A DNA stretch of 33,329 nucleotides, taken from the IMG/VR virus record IMGVR_UViG_3300043775_002731, positions 1 to 33,329 of that record; one strand, given 5' to 3'. The stretch comes from a virus. Within the stretch, counting starts at the first letter, position 1. The number at the start of each line of letters is the position of its first letter. Shown in pieces: positions 1 through 8,399 of this stretch. A program made the translations under genes and the position numbers. The notes under the pieces were generated by a model that made no database searches, was not told the origin of the DNA, and saw only the letters and a program-made list of their open reading frames with translations.

Positions 1-1293
1 AGGAGTTAGTGCGCTGTAGCCCGCTTGCGTGATCTGCATCATGTTTGTGATCGGCGTTGTGTTAGCGATCCCCGTTGTAAGCGACCCGACTGCGTTCGCG
101 ACATCGGCCACAGCGAGAGTGACAGCACCCGTGCGACCAGCCACAGAAGATACCCCCGCCGCCGCCGGGGTTGATGGAACCCATGCAGCCCCGTCCCATG
201 TGGCTACTTGGCCATTGATAGCATTAGACTGAGTGATCTCAGAAAGCGGGTGCGTGTGAGCGGCAGTTGCGTAATCAGTTGAATTGGTCCCCGCCGCCGT
301 GCCGAGGGTGGGCTTGTTGAGAATTTCAGAAGGCCCAGATGTGGAAGCCCAATTTGCTTGTGTGCCACCACCCAAAACCGAAGTTCCGCCGAGCGTTATA
401 TCTCCCCCGGAAGGCAACTCAAGAGTCCCGTCCGTCTTAAAACTCCATTGGTTCGTGTTATTATTATTCCCAATAACAATCCCGCCTGAGTTCCGCTCGA
501 TTTTTACAAATTGGTAATCATCCCCCAAGTAGAGATCAACATTGCCGGGGTCTGCTGTAACTAAGTGAAGATGTCCCGTTTCAGGGAGCATTGAGGTTGC
601 CCCAACAGTAAGCTCCAAATTAGGTGGGGTTGGATACCCTGAGTAAGCGGATGTGATCGGATCGTCTAATCGTATACTGAATCCTGTTCCCGTGCTGCCT
701 GCTGGGATGGTAAATACTTTTTGATTTACGTAATTCCCACCAGAAATAAACCAATCGCCAGCGGCAAAAATTCCAGTCAGAGCGGAGCCGAGATTGCCAG
801 AGGTGATTCCGGTGATGGTGTAAGCCCAGTTAGCATCCTTGCCGCCATTAGCTGTCCAATCGTCGGAGATATGGGAACCAGCGTCAGTAAGAGTGACTGT
901 TATGGTTGCTCCAGCAGAAAACCCAATATCGTTTGTGAGCGCGACGCCCACAGTTGGTCGAATGACAAGCCCTTGACCCGCAGTGGCGTTTGGAGGGGTG
1001 AGGGTGAGCGATCCTTCATCGGCGGCAGAATCCGAAATCGTGCCGCCGTTGGGTAAAGTTAAATCGCCATTATTTTGCAACTCAATGTGCTGGGACTTAT
1101 CGAGCGAATACAACTCGTCGTGGCTGTGCAAGGCAGGCGCACCGATTGCCACTACGGTATTCGAGGACGGGTGCTTGCCGTGCCAGACCTGATCGGCCCA
1201 GTTTACGGATACCTCTCCCCCCTCAAGTTGCTCTGGGAGAGGAACCTTGTCGGCAATAGTGCTCTTCTTCGGAATTATTTTTGGAGAAGCCAT
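1..1293 (-). CDS. Tail fibre-like structural protein, C-terminus off the left edge
   Basis: An open minus-strand frame begins with ATG at 1293 (MASPKIIPKK) and runs 431 codons to the window edge without a stop, so the protein is incomplete. It is rich in Gly, Thr, Ser and Asn, has no membrane segment, and near residue 395 has a segment reading SSVAGRTGAVTLAVADV. That segment type (xxVxGRTGAVxLxxxDV) is common in phage tail fibre and host-recognition proteins. A TAAHTHPLSEI stretch around residue 355 is also typical of fibre domains with H-x-H metal-site repeats. It follows another fibre-like gene in the late operon, which supports a virion role. The exact place in the tail is not visible. Plus-strand frames over this stretch are shadows. 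Confidence 0.72.
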   Translation of the reverse strand, partial: MASPKIIPKKSTIADKVPLPEQLEGGEVSVNWADQVWHGKHPSSNTVVAIGAPALHSHDELYSLDKSQHIELQNNGDLTLPNGGTISDSAADEGSLTLTPPNATAGQGLVIRPTVGVALTNDIGFSAGATITVTLTDAGSHISDDWTANGGKDANWAYTITGITSGNLGSALTGIFAAGDWFISGGNYVNQKVFTIPAGSTGTGFSIRLDDPITSAYSGYPTPPNLELTVGATSMLPETGHLHLVTADPGNVDLYLGDDYQFVKIERNSGGIVIGNNNNTNQWSFKTDGTLELPSGGDITLGGTSVLGGGTQANWASTSGPSEILNKPTLGTAAGTNSTDYATAAHTHPLSEITQSNAINGQVATWDGAAWVPSTPAAAGVSSVAGRTGAVTLAVADVANAVGSLTTGIANTTPITNMMQITQAGYSALTP

Positions 1294-1307
1294 TATAGAA
1301 TGGGTTG

Positions 1308-1334
1308 CCCTCGCGGGATTGGAACCCGCAAGGG
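1308..1334 (-). other. Intergenic hairpin between two fibre-like genes
   Basis: A 10-bp stem (1308-1317 with 1325-1334) closes a 7-base loop. In the minus-strand transcript all pairs form, one of them as a G-U wobble. On the plus strand that pair would be an A-C mismatch, so the structure suits the minus transcript. No T-run follows, so it is not a standard intrinsic terminator. It may be a processing or attenuation hairpin between the genes ending at 1354 and starting at 1293. Confidence 0.5.
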
Positions 1335-1353
1335 ACTTTGGGGTTAGGGATTT

Positions 1354-2718
1354 TTAGTAAACGCCGCCGTCGATAATGAATCCTTGAATTTCAAGGTCTG
1401 TGCCATCTGCAACCAAGTGACCGCTGGATTTCAAGCCAATCCAAGCGCCGGGGCCGCCCAATCCGCCACCTGCGTTAATGTCTAGAGTGCCAAAGCTCCT
1501 CACTGTTGCGCTATTAGTCGCGACATTAAGTTGGACTTGCCCGTTAAGAATTTTGAAATCGGGAAAAGAGGCGTTCCCGATACTAACATTCCCGTTGATT
1601 TGGGTCGTTCCCGCAGTCGTTCCAGCAAGATCAATGTTCTGCGTCTTGGCTTCGAGGTCGGTGATGTTAGTTCCGCTGACTGTGCCAGAAGCAACAATGT
1701 CGCCGCCAATATCGAGAAGAGTCCCGGTGCCAGAAAGCGTTAGTTTCCCCTCTCCCCAAATTTCCCCGTTAATCTCCGTCGAACCTGCCGCAACCGACCC
1801 GAAATTCTGCGTTAGGTTTTCGAGGTCGTCGATGTCACCTTCCGCAGTCGTAACCCGTCCTGAGAAAACAGAATCGATGGCAACTGTGTAGCCAGCATTC
1901 TCGTCGCCAGTTACGGAGATTTCGTTTGCGGTTCCGCTAACAACGGCATCCACATTGTCGAGCTTTTGCCAGCCTGTGCTGGTTTTGACGATGGCATCGC
2001 CAACTTTTAGGTCAAAGCTCACAGCAGGGTCGGGTGTAGAAGGATCGGCGCCACCAAACTGTGCGTTGTAAGTTCCAGCAACATCTACGCGGTAATACGA
2101 GCCAGTTGTGAGATCAATATCTACGTTATCAAGCTCAAATGGCCCATTAATAACGCTCATAAATGCGCTAAGATCGCCGACATAGTGGAACACCGATCCA
2201 AGAGCGGAAATGGCCGTATCGAGGTCGGTTTTACGAACAGAATCATTGTCGTTCACTGGCGCAGACAGATTAGTAATCCGTCCAGAATTCATGTCGATTA
2301 ACCCAGCGCCAGACATAGTAATGTCACTCACGGTGACATCAAGAGATGTAAATTTACCACTTGAAGCGATGTTTGCGCCAATAGCACAGTTATCAATAGG
2401 CGAGCTAGAAATCTCCGCACCGTTAATAAAGAGAGCGTTTACGCCATTGTTGAGCGAGCCGCCTGTGATCGCAACCGAATCGGCATTCTGCGTGGACATC
2501 GTGCCGAGATCGCCTGTGGCTGTGGTTATCGCGTCTGCAACGAATGCCTTGGTCGCGAATGTGCCTGAGCCGCCAACGATTTCGTTGATCGTGCCGCCAT
2601 TCCCGTCGTCTATGCCGACGTAAAGATTTTTAGCCGCTTGGTCAATCGCGATGCGTCCCGCCTCCAGAGTTGGGGGTGGGGTAATGCCGCGCAAGATTTT
2701 AATGATTGGATTTGCCAT
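1354..2718 (-). CDS. Phage tail fibre/appendage-like protein
   Basis: A 454-residue protein starting MANPIIKILRG. The N-terminus (TPPPTLEAGRIAIDQAAKNLYVG, here split for length: TPPPTLEAG then RIAIDQAAKNLYVG) resembles the start of phage appendage proteins that list grid or label-like modules. Residues about 72-90 read LGTMSTQNADSVAITGG, a motif repeatedly seen in phage tail fibre proteins. The middle contains recurring strand-rich segments with DLE.LTQN and GSTEINGEIWGEG / GTTQINGNVSIG, suggesting an internally repeated beta-rich shaft. No catalytic motif is seen. The leader is CAA-rich with no Shine-Dalgarno. It lies 30 bases downstream of a small accessory gene in the late block, so a virion function is inferred. 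The receptor or enzymatic role is unknown. Confidence 0.72.
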   Translation of the reverse strand: MANPIIKILRGITPPPTLEAGRIAIDQAAKNLYVGIDDGNGGTINEIVGGSGTFATKAFVADAITTATGDLGTMSTQNADSVAITGGSLNNGVNALFINGAEISSSPIDNCAIGANIASSGKFTSLDVTVSDITMSGAGLIDMNSGRITNLSAPVNDNDSVRKTDLDTAISALGSVFHYVGDLSAFMSVINGPFELDNVDIDLTTGSYYRVDVAGTYNAQFGGADPSTPDPAVSFDLKVGDAIVKTSTGWQKLDNVDAVVSGTANEISVTGDENAGYTVAIDSVFSGRVTTAEGDIDDLENLTQNFGSVAAGSTEINGEIWGEGKLTLSGTGTLLDIGGDIVASGTVSGTNITDLEAKTQNIDLAGTTAGTTQINGNVSIGNASFPDFKILNGQVQLNVATNSATVRSFGTLDINAGGGLGGPGAWIGLKSSGHLVADGTDLEIQGFIIDGGVY

Positions 2719-2748
2719 GATATTTATTTAGTTGTTTGTTGTTTGTTG

Positions 2749-3045
2749 TTAATATGTTCCTGCATCTAATGTGCTTACTAATAGGGTATATTCGCTTGTA
2801 TCTGTACTCCACCTCCACGCTTCTGCTGTATCAGAAGCGATGTAGATGAACGCCGCATCCCCGACCACGGGGAAGCTGGCTAGGTTTGGAAAAACAGTGA
2901 CCCCGCCACTGGATAACGGCTTAACAACTCCAGTTGAATCCACGGAACTGAATGTTCCGTCAGCGGCCAAAAATACCTTTGCGCCAGACGGCGGGGCACT
3001 AGGAGTTGACGGATGGTTCCCAAATTCAATAGAGGCGATAGCCAT
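2749..3045 (-). CDS. Small virion-associated hypothetical protein
   Basis: A 98-residue protein starting MAIASIEFGNHPSTPSAPPSG. The order of a Pro/Ser/Ala-rich start, a central GAKVFLAADGTFSSVDSTGVVKPL strip (a beta hairpin-like 'label plus value' pattern) and AEAWRWSTDTSEYTLL near the end is the style of short phage baseplate or fibre accessory proteins. No enzymatic motif, signal peptide or membrane segment is seen. It sits between the probable capsid gene and the fibre-like gene, in the same orientation, so it was most likely expressed with the virion genes. It is not recognised at family level. Confidence 0.6.
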   Translation of the reverse strand: MAIASIEFGNHPSTPSAPPSGAKVFLAADGTFSSVDSTGVVKPLSSGGVTVFPNLASFPVVGDAAFIYIASDTAEAWRWSTDTSEYTLLVSTLDAGTY

Positions 3046-3059
3046 TTAATTTTCCATAT

Positions 3060-3090
3060 GAGCGGCAGCGGGGTTTGCCCACTGCCGCTC
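3060..3090 (-). other. Hairpin downstream of the capsid gene
   Basis: A perfect 9-bp inverted repeat, GAGCGGCAG at 3060-3068 with CTGCCGCTC at 3082-3090, carries a smaller GGG/CCC pairing in the loop. It lies 17 bases after the stop of the probable capsid gene on the minus strand. No T-run follows in the minus transcript, so it may stabilise or partly stop the abundant capsid message rather than end it fully. Confidence 0.55.
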
Positions 3091-3107
3091 AGAGCGGGAT
3101 TGGCTAC

Positions 3108-4289
3108 TTAGGAGTTCGCAGGGCAGGCGGCGTCCTCGATTGGGAGGTTGCAGCGCAAGTGGCGAACGACGAACCCGTATTGTGGGAACACGGGCTTAGT
3201 GCCGCTGGCAAACACACCCCGGAAGAACCCGTAGTTGCCATCGGGATTTTCGGTGCGGTGTTGGATGTTCAGCCACCTCCAGTCTCCACGGTAGGACTGC
3301 GGATCGAACTTCAGTTGCCCGAAGTTCTTCGCGGGAGGCATGACAACATGGCGAACGGCTTCTTGGTGGAAGACGATCGTGTCTTCTGCCTGCGCGGTCT
3401 CATAGGCGGGGTTTTCGATCAGCTCCGCATTTGCGCCTGTTCCAGTCCAGATGTAAGGCGGGACTTCGGTCCATGTTTGGTTAGGCGAAGTGCCTGTGAG
3501 GTTGTAACGCGGAGGATGCACATCGTCGGCGAGCCAGAAGCCCTTGAACATCTTCTCAACGCCGAGCGGAAGAAGAAGTTCAGGAACGCGGTCGCTCCAA
3601 CGAAGGTCCTGACGATATTGGGTCTCCTGAGCGATCATCTCGCTGGCTTCCATACCGACGATAGCCATAAACGAAGGGCGTCCGTCCACGGTCCCGTAGG
3701 ATTTTTTGCCTGCGCCAGCACGAACTGAGCGTGCGTAGAGCCGTTTCAGAATGCCACCAGTCAGGCGAGCTGTAGGTGCTGTCTTGGCGAAATCGCTGTT
3801 GACAGGCTCCAGCCATCCGGAAGCGGTAGCGATGAACTTGTTCGGGCAAAGCCGGATATATTCAGCGCGGTTGCGGTTGATCCACACCTGACGGGTGTTC
3901 TCAGAGAGAATCTCCATCATGTGCGAGAGCTGCTGCTCGGCTTTGTAGGCCGTCATCAGGTCAGTCAAGCAAACGTCGGGAGACTCCAGCGAAGTCTGTT
4001 GGAGGTTATACTCCGCAAACTTGTTGGTGATTTCGAGACGTTGAACAGGAGGAATACAAGCTCCACCAGCCGTGCCGTCAGAGACTTCCACGTTCTCCCA
4101 CTCCAAAGCGTTCTTGGGAAGTGAGCGGCCCATGGTGAGGACACGCAGAGAAGTTCCCATACCTTCGGGCCATGACTCCTGTTTAGGAAGGTCAAGCCAG
4201 ATGCTGGTGTGAAGCCCGCGAGAATAGATTTCCGGAGAAATCTGGTTCTCCAGCCGGACCATGATGTCGTTAATGTTTGGTGCTGCCAT
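3108..4289 (-). CDS. Probable major capsid protein
   Basis: A 393-residue protein whose likely start is ATG at 4289 (MAAPNINDIMVRLENQIS). A longer frame to 4388 exists, but its extra 33 residues (MRWRIRLGLEP...) look like untranslated leader. It has no transmembrane segment and no enzyme motif. It is mixed alpha/beta, with an N-terminal helix, a QQTSLESPDVCLTDLMTAYK segment and long aromatic loops toward the end. It comes directly after the scaffold-like gene and after portal and terminase, which is the standard location of the major capsid gene. The 145-base space upstream contains a promoter candidate and the hairpin follows downstream, as expected for a highly expressed gene. The call rests on gene order and size more than on a recognised motif. 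Confidence 0.66.
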   Translation of the reverse strand: MAAPNINDIMVRLENQISPEIYSRGLHTSIWLDLPKQESWPEGMGTSLRVLTMGRSLPKNALEWENVEVSDGTAGGACIPPVQRLEITNKFAEYNLQQTSLESPDVCLTDLMTAYKAEQQLSHMMEILSENTRQVWINRNRAEYIRLCPNKFIATASGWLEPVNSDFAKTAPTARLTGGILKRLYARSVRAGAGKKSYGTVDGRPSFMAIVGMEASEMIAQETQYRQDLRWSDRVPELLLPLGVEKMFKGFWLADDVHPPRYNLTGTSPNQTWTEVPPYIWTGTGANAELIENPAYETAQAEDTIVFHQEAVRHVVMPPAKNFGQLKFDPQSYRGDWRWLNIQHRTENPDGNYGFFRGVFASGTKPVFPQYGFVVRHLRCNLPIEDAACPANS

Positions 4290-4486
4290 AATAGTAAATG
4301 CGTTAAAAGTTGAGGTTTTGGAAAATCCATTGGCCGACGCCCGAGTTGTTTGTTTTGGTTCCAACCCGAGTCGAATCCGCCACCGCACCTTGCGGGTCTG
4401 GGCGTTCCGTTTTTAATCTGTCAGCAATGGGTTTTCGGCCTCACGCGCACCGGATGGAGTAAGCAGCCCCAACTCGCAATATGTAA

Positions 4487-4515
4487 GGTTTAAACTATCT
4501 GCTTAAACCTGTCAA
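4487..4515 (-). promoter_or_regulatory. Promoter candidate with inverted repeat, upstream of capsid gene
   Basis: On the minus strand TTGACA (4515-4510) is followed after 17 bases by TAAACC (4492-4487), a weak -10. The spacer and -10 form an inverted repeat: AGGTTTAA, nine bases, TTAAACCT. An operator overlapping a promoter would look like this. The same GGTTTAAAC core occurs in the portal-gene promoter candidate. Surrounding bases 4516-4534 are AT-rich. The rest of the 4390-4534 gap shows no gene. The assignment is an inference from sequence match only. Confidence 0.4.
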
Positions 4516-4534
4516 AATAATATTTTATTTATTT

Positions 4535-5722
4535 TTAACGAGCGCCCATTCGCCTAATTTCGCTCAGGGCATTTTCCATAAAGCCGCCGTTGCCAAAGCC
4601 CATGGCCCCGGCGCTGTCACGGCCCGAACTGGACACCCCCGGCGTTGCGCTGTCATACTTGGAGAGCTTCTCTTGCGAGGATTGCAGTTCTTCGAGCGCG
4701 GCCTCTAATTCGGTTACGAGCACAGGGAACGCCGCCGCACGATGGAGGGCTTCCGCTCGCTCGCGAACGGTGAGTTTTTCAAAGCGGTCGGGAGTCGCGA
4801 AGCTCCGGACTGTTTCCATTTTTTTATTCCAGTCTTCGTCGCCATCTACATTAGAAAGGACGGGGAAATCGTCTTCAAGCTGCTTCCAAACATCAGAAAT
4901 AGATTTCTCCCACTGCCCGCGCTCCTCGGACATGCGGGCTTGTTGCTGCTCGCGCTGGCTGCGGTAAATGTTCTCTAAAGACTCTTTGGAATTCTCGCGC
5001 AGACTGCTCTCCCGGGCGTTGATGTCGTGATATTTTTCGACGTGTTGATAGAAGCGGTAGCGGTCGAACTCGCTCATGTCAGCCGTCACACGGCTCACGC
5101 GATCAGGGTCCCCGCTCCGCACTGCCGCTACGACCGCATCTTGGTCAATCTCCGCGTAGCGTTTGGCGATGTCTGAAATAGCCGAAGCAACTGTCTCGCG
5201 GGGTTGCGTGATTTCTTTGTGAAAAACCTCCGTGGATTCAAGTTTCGTCACATAAGCTTCCTTTTCGTAATCCGCCATTTTGGACTTCATGGCTTCGTAG
5301 TCCCCCCTCAAGCGCTCAAGCTCGGCATTAGCCTCTACATTTTCTGTAGGCGTTTGCGCGGCCTGCTTTTCTTCCGCAGCCGCCCTAAGCTGCCGCTTGA
5401 GGTCACGCGCCTCATAACGAAGCTTCGTAAAGGCAGCTCTCTGCGAAGCGGGCATATTGGCCGTCTCGCGTCGGATGTCCGCTTCGGCCTTGGAGTCTTC
5501 ATCATCCCGACCCTCCGGGGATTGAGAAGTCGAGACCTCCTGTGCGGGAGCTTCGGGGACGGGGGTAGAGCTTTTGGGGCTCTCCTCTCCTCCGGACAAC
5601 GCCGTGAGCGCGTTCGAAATAAACGAACTCCCGCTGCTGGAAGACTCGGAGGTCGCGGTGGATGTTTCGGGGGTAGATGCGGCAGGGGCCGCTACTGGTG
5701 CTGCTGGTGTTTCGGTTGGCAT
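4535..5722 (-). CDS. Scaffold-like coiled-coil capsid assembly protein
   Basis: A 395-residue protein. Residues 1-80 are low complexity (Pro/Ala/Thr/Ser, MPTETPAAPVAAPAAS...). Residues about 85-290 are charged and helical, rich in Glu, Arg, Lys and Gln, with coiled-coil stretches such as RDLKRQLRAAAEEKQAA and QREQQQARMSEERGQW. The last ~40 residues include a GVSSSGRDSAGAMGFGNGG linker. This architecture, an acidic helical protein immediately before the capsid gene, is that of phage scaffolding or head-assembly proteins, which are present in proheads and lost before DNA filling. It starts 3 bases after the preceding stop, so it is co-translated with the small protein upstream. No protease motif is seen, so it is not obviously a protease-scaffold fusion. 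Confidence 0.62.
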   Translation of the reverse strand: MPTETPAAPVAAPAASTPETSTATSESSSSGSSFISNALTALSGGEESPKSSTPVPEAPAQEVSTSQSPEGRDDEDSKAEADIRRETANMPASQRAAFTKLRYEARDLKRQLRAAAEEKQAAQTPTENVEANAELERLRGDYEAMKSKMADYEKEAYVTKLESTEVFHKEITQPRETVASAISDIAKRYAEIDQDAVVAAVRSGDPDRVSRVTADMSEFDRYRFYQHVEKYHDINARESSLRENSKESLENIYRSQREQQQARMSEERGQWEKSISDVWKQLEDDFPVLSNVDGDEDWNKKMETVRSFATPDRFEKLTVRERAEALHRAAAFPVLVTELEAALEELQSSQEKLSKYDSATPGVSSSGRDSAGAMGFGNGGFMENALSEIRRMGAR

Positions 5723-5725
5723 AGA

Positions 5726-6085
5726 TTATTCTGTCGGCACGAGGTCGCCCCATGGAGAGCGCTCGGCTCGCTTCAATACTCGTTCCCGCGTGAGGTTTCG
5801 GAGCGCGTTGGCGAATCCGAAATACCCAGCACGGTGAACGTGTCGAAGCGCAAGGAGGTTGTTCAAATCTGATTGGGAAGGAATGACCGAGCTGGATTCG
5901 CTAGCCACGTAGGAAGGAACGGAGGGGGCGTAGGCGGCTTCGAGAGTTTCCACAGCGTCCTGAAAAACAGGGTCTTCGAGAATCTCCACAAGTCTTTGGC
6001 GTTTGACTTCGTCTTTGGCCCATTGTTCAAGGGAAACGGGTTTCGGGAGTTCGCGCCTAGCGGCGACTCTGGTTTTTCTTGGCAT
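5726..6085 (-). CDS. Hypothetical protein in the head operon
   Basis: A 119-residue protein starting MPRKTRVAARRELPKPVSLEQW. It is basic at the N-terminus, helical (DEVKRQRLVEILEDPVFQDAVETLEAAY at about 26-53) and ends with an arginine-rich helical segment (NLTRERVLKRAERSPWGD). No membrane segment or catalytic motif is visible. It is packed between portal (3-base gap) and scaffold-like protein (3-base gap). An internal virion or head-completion role is possible but only from position. I do not recognise the family. Confidence 0.6.
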   Translation of the reverse strand: MPRKTRVAARRELPKPVSLEQWAKDEVKRQRLVEILEDPVFQDAVETLEAAYAPSVPSYVASESSSVIPSQSDLNNLLALRHVHRAGYFGFANALRNLTRERVLKRAERSPWGDLVPTE

Positions 6086-6088
6086 AAA

Positions 6089-8359
6089 TTATTTGCGCGG
6101 CCTGCTCAGGTCCAGAGCCAGCTTGGTGTCGGTTTGGAATTTGCGGAGGCTCGCCCGGTTTTGAACGTCTTGAGTTTTAAGCGCCATTTTCGCTTGGTGC
6201 TGCTCGGACATGATTTGCATTTTGAGCTGATGCTCCTGCATTTTCATTCCGAGTTTGCTCATCTGCTCTTGCTGGGCTTCGTCGCTTGGAGTGAGGCGCT
6301 GGGCGAGCTCGGCCATACTTTCGGCCCGCGCTGAAATTTGTTGGAAGGCTTTGCGGAATTCTGTGAACTGCCCCTCGCGGGTCGGGTCCTGCGACATCGC
6401 CTCGATGTGAGGCTGAGTGTGTTGCAGCAAGGTCTGTATGTAACCGAGCGCGGGCATGGCAGGAGTGGGATCGGTGTCCCCTTTTTGAGTGAGGAGCTCC
6501 TCGACCTGTTGCAACTCTTCATTCGCCTTACCGAGATGAATCTGGGCGTGGATAAGGTCGTTTTCCCCGGGCATCGGAACGATATTCGGGTCTGTGCGGA
6601 GCGAAGCGTTTTCTAGTTCGGCCATGCGGGCGTCCACGACAAAGCGGGGTTTCTGGGACCTCCCGACATACTGGGCGGAAAGATCGCGGCCAAATTTTTC
6701 GCTGTAGAAATCACGCAAAAACCGCCCGCGTCCTACTTCATCCAACATCCCCACAGTCTCCATGCCGCCATCATAAGCCCGCAGTCTCGCACCAACAGAG
6801 CCGCTTCCAGCCGAGCGGTACGGCTCGACACGCTCGATGGCGAAAACATCTTCCGGCATGACGCCCCGCAGAGCCAATCGGGTGTAGAAGCCTTGGATTT
6901 CAGGATACCTGTCGTTGTCGGGCCCGATCCGCTGAATGCGGCGGAACTGGCCGGAAAGCAACCTGCGCCAAGTTCTATAAAAACGCGTGACTTGCGCCCC
7001 GGTCAAAGTGCCTTCCCGAAGTTGTTGATAAGTTTGGCCGTACTTCGTATTCGCCTGCTGAAGCTCTCCCTGCGGGCCGGGGAGGCCGAGGTTGGTCCGC
7101 ATGACTGACGACAAATCCTGAATCATTGGCAGAGCGTTCTGTGCAAGATTCGGGTTGCTGCGCTGCTGGATAACATTGGCTTCGGGGGGCAACCAAGCCA
7201 CAGGCCCGTTGAGAACGAGGGCGAAATCCTCCATGGACTCCGGGTCGTTTGGCTGAAGCAGAATCGCCATGCTGTGTGCTGTCGAATCCAGCGCGGCACA
7301 GCGGAGACGGTTTAGCGCTTGGGCTTCGGGGTAGGCTCTCCACAAGTCCCCGCGCACGGAATGGTATTTTCCGTTGCGCCCGACGCGGGAGGTGAAAATT
7401 GCGAAAAGGTCTTCGTTGCCGGGGTAGCGGCTTGGGCGCTTGAAAAGGAAGTCCTCGCCCGTTCCATCTTCGTTGAAAATATAATGGGAATAAGCCCCGT
7501 CGAATTCCCGAACCAACGCGTGGACACAGTCCGCCTCCGAGGCTTTGGAGTAGGTGCTGCCAAAGTCGTTGTTCGTAAGTTCGTCCACGGTCTCGGCCCA
7601 GTAGCGGCCCCATGAGCGGGCTTTGACGGAGCTGTTGGTCGTGGCTCGCACCAATGTTGCGCGGGCCTCATCGACATTCCAGCCCGCCCCTTTCGCGATC
7701 TTTTCGTCTTTGACGAATTGGTAAAGGACATGAACGGGGATTTTGTCTCGGATGAACATGACATCGACCGAGTCCTCGGAGGCTCGGCACTGGCGGGCAA
7801 TCAGAAATTCATCAAGCCCCGCTGACTTCCACTTCCAAGTCGTCTCGTCAGGAAAATAAGCAAGCGACACCCCGTGCTGGGACAGCTCATTCACCAGCAT
7901 ATCCCAAAACGGGTAAAAATCCGACCAGTCGTGACGGTTAAGTTGCGTGAACTCTTCGCCAATGATCGCGGCCTTCTCCTCGCGCTCGCTGCCGCCAGCA
8001 TCGTCCACGGTCTCTGGAAAATAAAAACGGGCGAGGTCCGCCGTGGAGTCGATCAGGTCTGTGTATGTCGCGTTGCGCTCATCTAACAATCCGGACAAAT
8101 CGTGAAAGTTGAGATTGAACCTCCCCTCCTGCTCGATGCTCTCGTCCTCATACGGAGGAGCGCCGTCCGCTGCGTCCCGAACAAGGGAGCGGTTGTGAGC
8201 GCTTTTCTCGTCGTCTCGTAAGAACCGCGTGTAAACCGAGTGCAAGGATTTTAGATTTTTAACTCTGGCCCCGGGTTTTCCTGTCTCCGGAAATGGCTGT
8301 AAATCCAAGCTGGATGCCGACGACTCGTTTGATGATGAATTTTTACGGGGTCTTTTCAC
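6089..8359 (-). CDS. Portal protein (head-to-tail connector type)
   Basis: A 756-residue protein with a GTG start at 8359 (MKRPRKNSSSNESSASSLDL). Portals form the dodecameric ring through which DNA enters and leaves the capsid. The middle carries a portal-like core: NLNFHDLSGLLDERNATYTDL (about 82-102), HVLYQFVKDE, a MSQHG-type loop and QQANTKYGQTYQQLREG with RFYRTWRRLLSGQFRRIQR (about 435-475). The C-terminal ~130 residues are a Gln-, Lys- and Met-rich coiled coil (QEQMSKLGMKMQEHQLKMQ). Size and order after terminase match the large portals of podovirus-like phages. No tail or capsid motif argues otherwise. The start codon lies inside a short inverted repeat. No upstream ATG is in frame, so GTG is chosen. 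Confidence 0.72.
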   Translation of the reverse strand: MKRPRKNSSSNESSASSLDLQPFPETGKPGARVKNLKSLHSVYTRFLRDDEKSAHNRSLVRDAADGAPPYEDESIEQEGRFNLNFHDLSGLLDERNATYTDLIDSTADLARFYFPETVDDAGGSEREEKAAIIGEEFTQLNRHDWSDFYPFWDMLVNELSQHGVSLAYFPDETTWKWKSAGLDEFLIARQCRASEDSVDVMFIRDKIPVHVLYQFVKDEKIAKGAGWNVDEARATLVRATTNSSVKARSWGRYWAETVDELTNNDFGSTYSKASEADCVHALVREFDGAYSHYIFNEDGTGEDFLFKRPSRYPGNEDLFAIFTSRVGRNGKYHSVRGDLWRAYPEAQALNRLRCAALDSTAHSMAILLQPNDPESMEDFALVLNGPVAWLPPEANVIQQRSNPNLAQNALPMIQDLSSVMRTNLGLPGPQGELQQANTKYGQTYQQLREGTLTGAQVTRFYRTWRRLLSGQFRRIQRIGPDNDRYPEIQGFYTRLALRGVMPEDVFAIERVEPYRSAGSGSVGARLRAYDGGMETVGMLDEVGRGRFLRDFYSEKFGRDLSAQYVGRSQKPRFVVDARMAELENASLRTDPNIVPMPGENDLIHAQIHLGKANEELQQVEELLTQKGDTDPTPAMPALGYIQTLLQHTQPHIEAMSQDPTREGQFTEFRKAFQQISARAESMAELAQRLTPSDEAQQEQMSKLGMKMQEHQLKMQIMSEQHQAKMALKTQDVQNRASLRKFQTDTKLALDLSRPRK

Positions 8360-8372
8360 AAATGCGTTTGTG
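8357..8372 (-). promoter_or_regulatory. Inverted repeat enclosing the portal start codon
   Basis: CACAAA and TTTGTG (6 bp each way, 4-base loop) span 8357-8372. In the minus transcript the downstream arm contains the GTG start codon of the portal gene. Pairing would bury the start codon, so this could tune portal translation. It could equally be chance in a short interval. Confidence 0.3.
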
Positions 8373-8399
8373 CATACTCCAGTTTAAACCTTGTGTCAA
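8371..8399 (-). promoter_or_regulatory. Promoter candidate for portal-capsid genes
   Basis: On the minus strand TTGACA (8399-8394) is followed, with exactly 17 bases between, by TATGCA (8376-8371). The spacer contains GGTTTAAAC, as in the candidate in front of the capsid gene. The TTGACA overlaps the terminase stop codon. The -10 is poor, and transcription from it would leave a leader of only a few bases before the GTG at 8359. Confidence 0.38.

Noticed and set aside
1308-1334. Possible tRNA T-arm (5-bp stem with TTCCAAT loop on the minus strand)
   Set aside because: No acceptor 5' strand, D-arm or anticodon arm at the proper distance, and CCA is absent. Better described as a plain hairpin.
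5204-5872. 222-codon plus-strand frame opposite the scaffold-like gene
   Set aside because: Arginine- and glycine-rich shadow of a real gene in a tight minus-strand operon.
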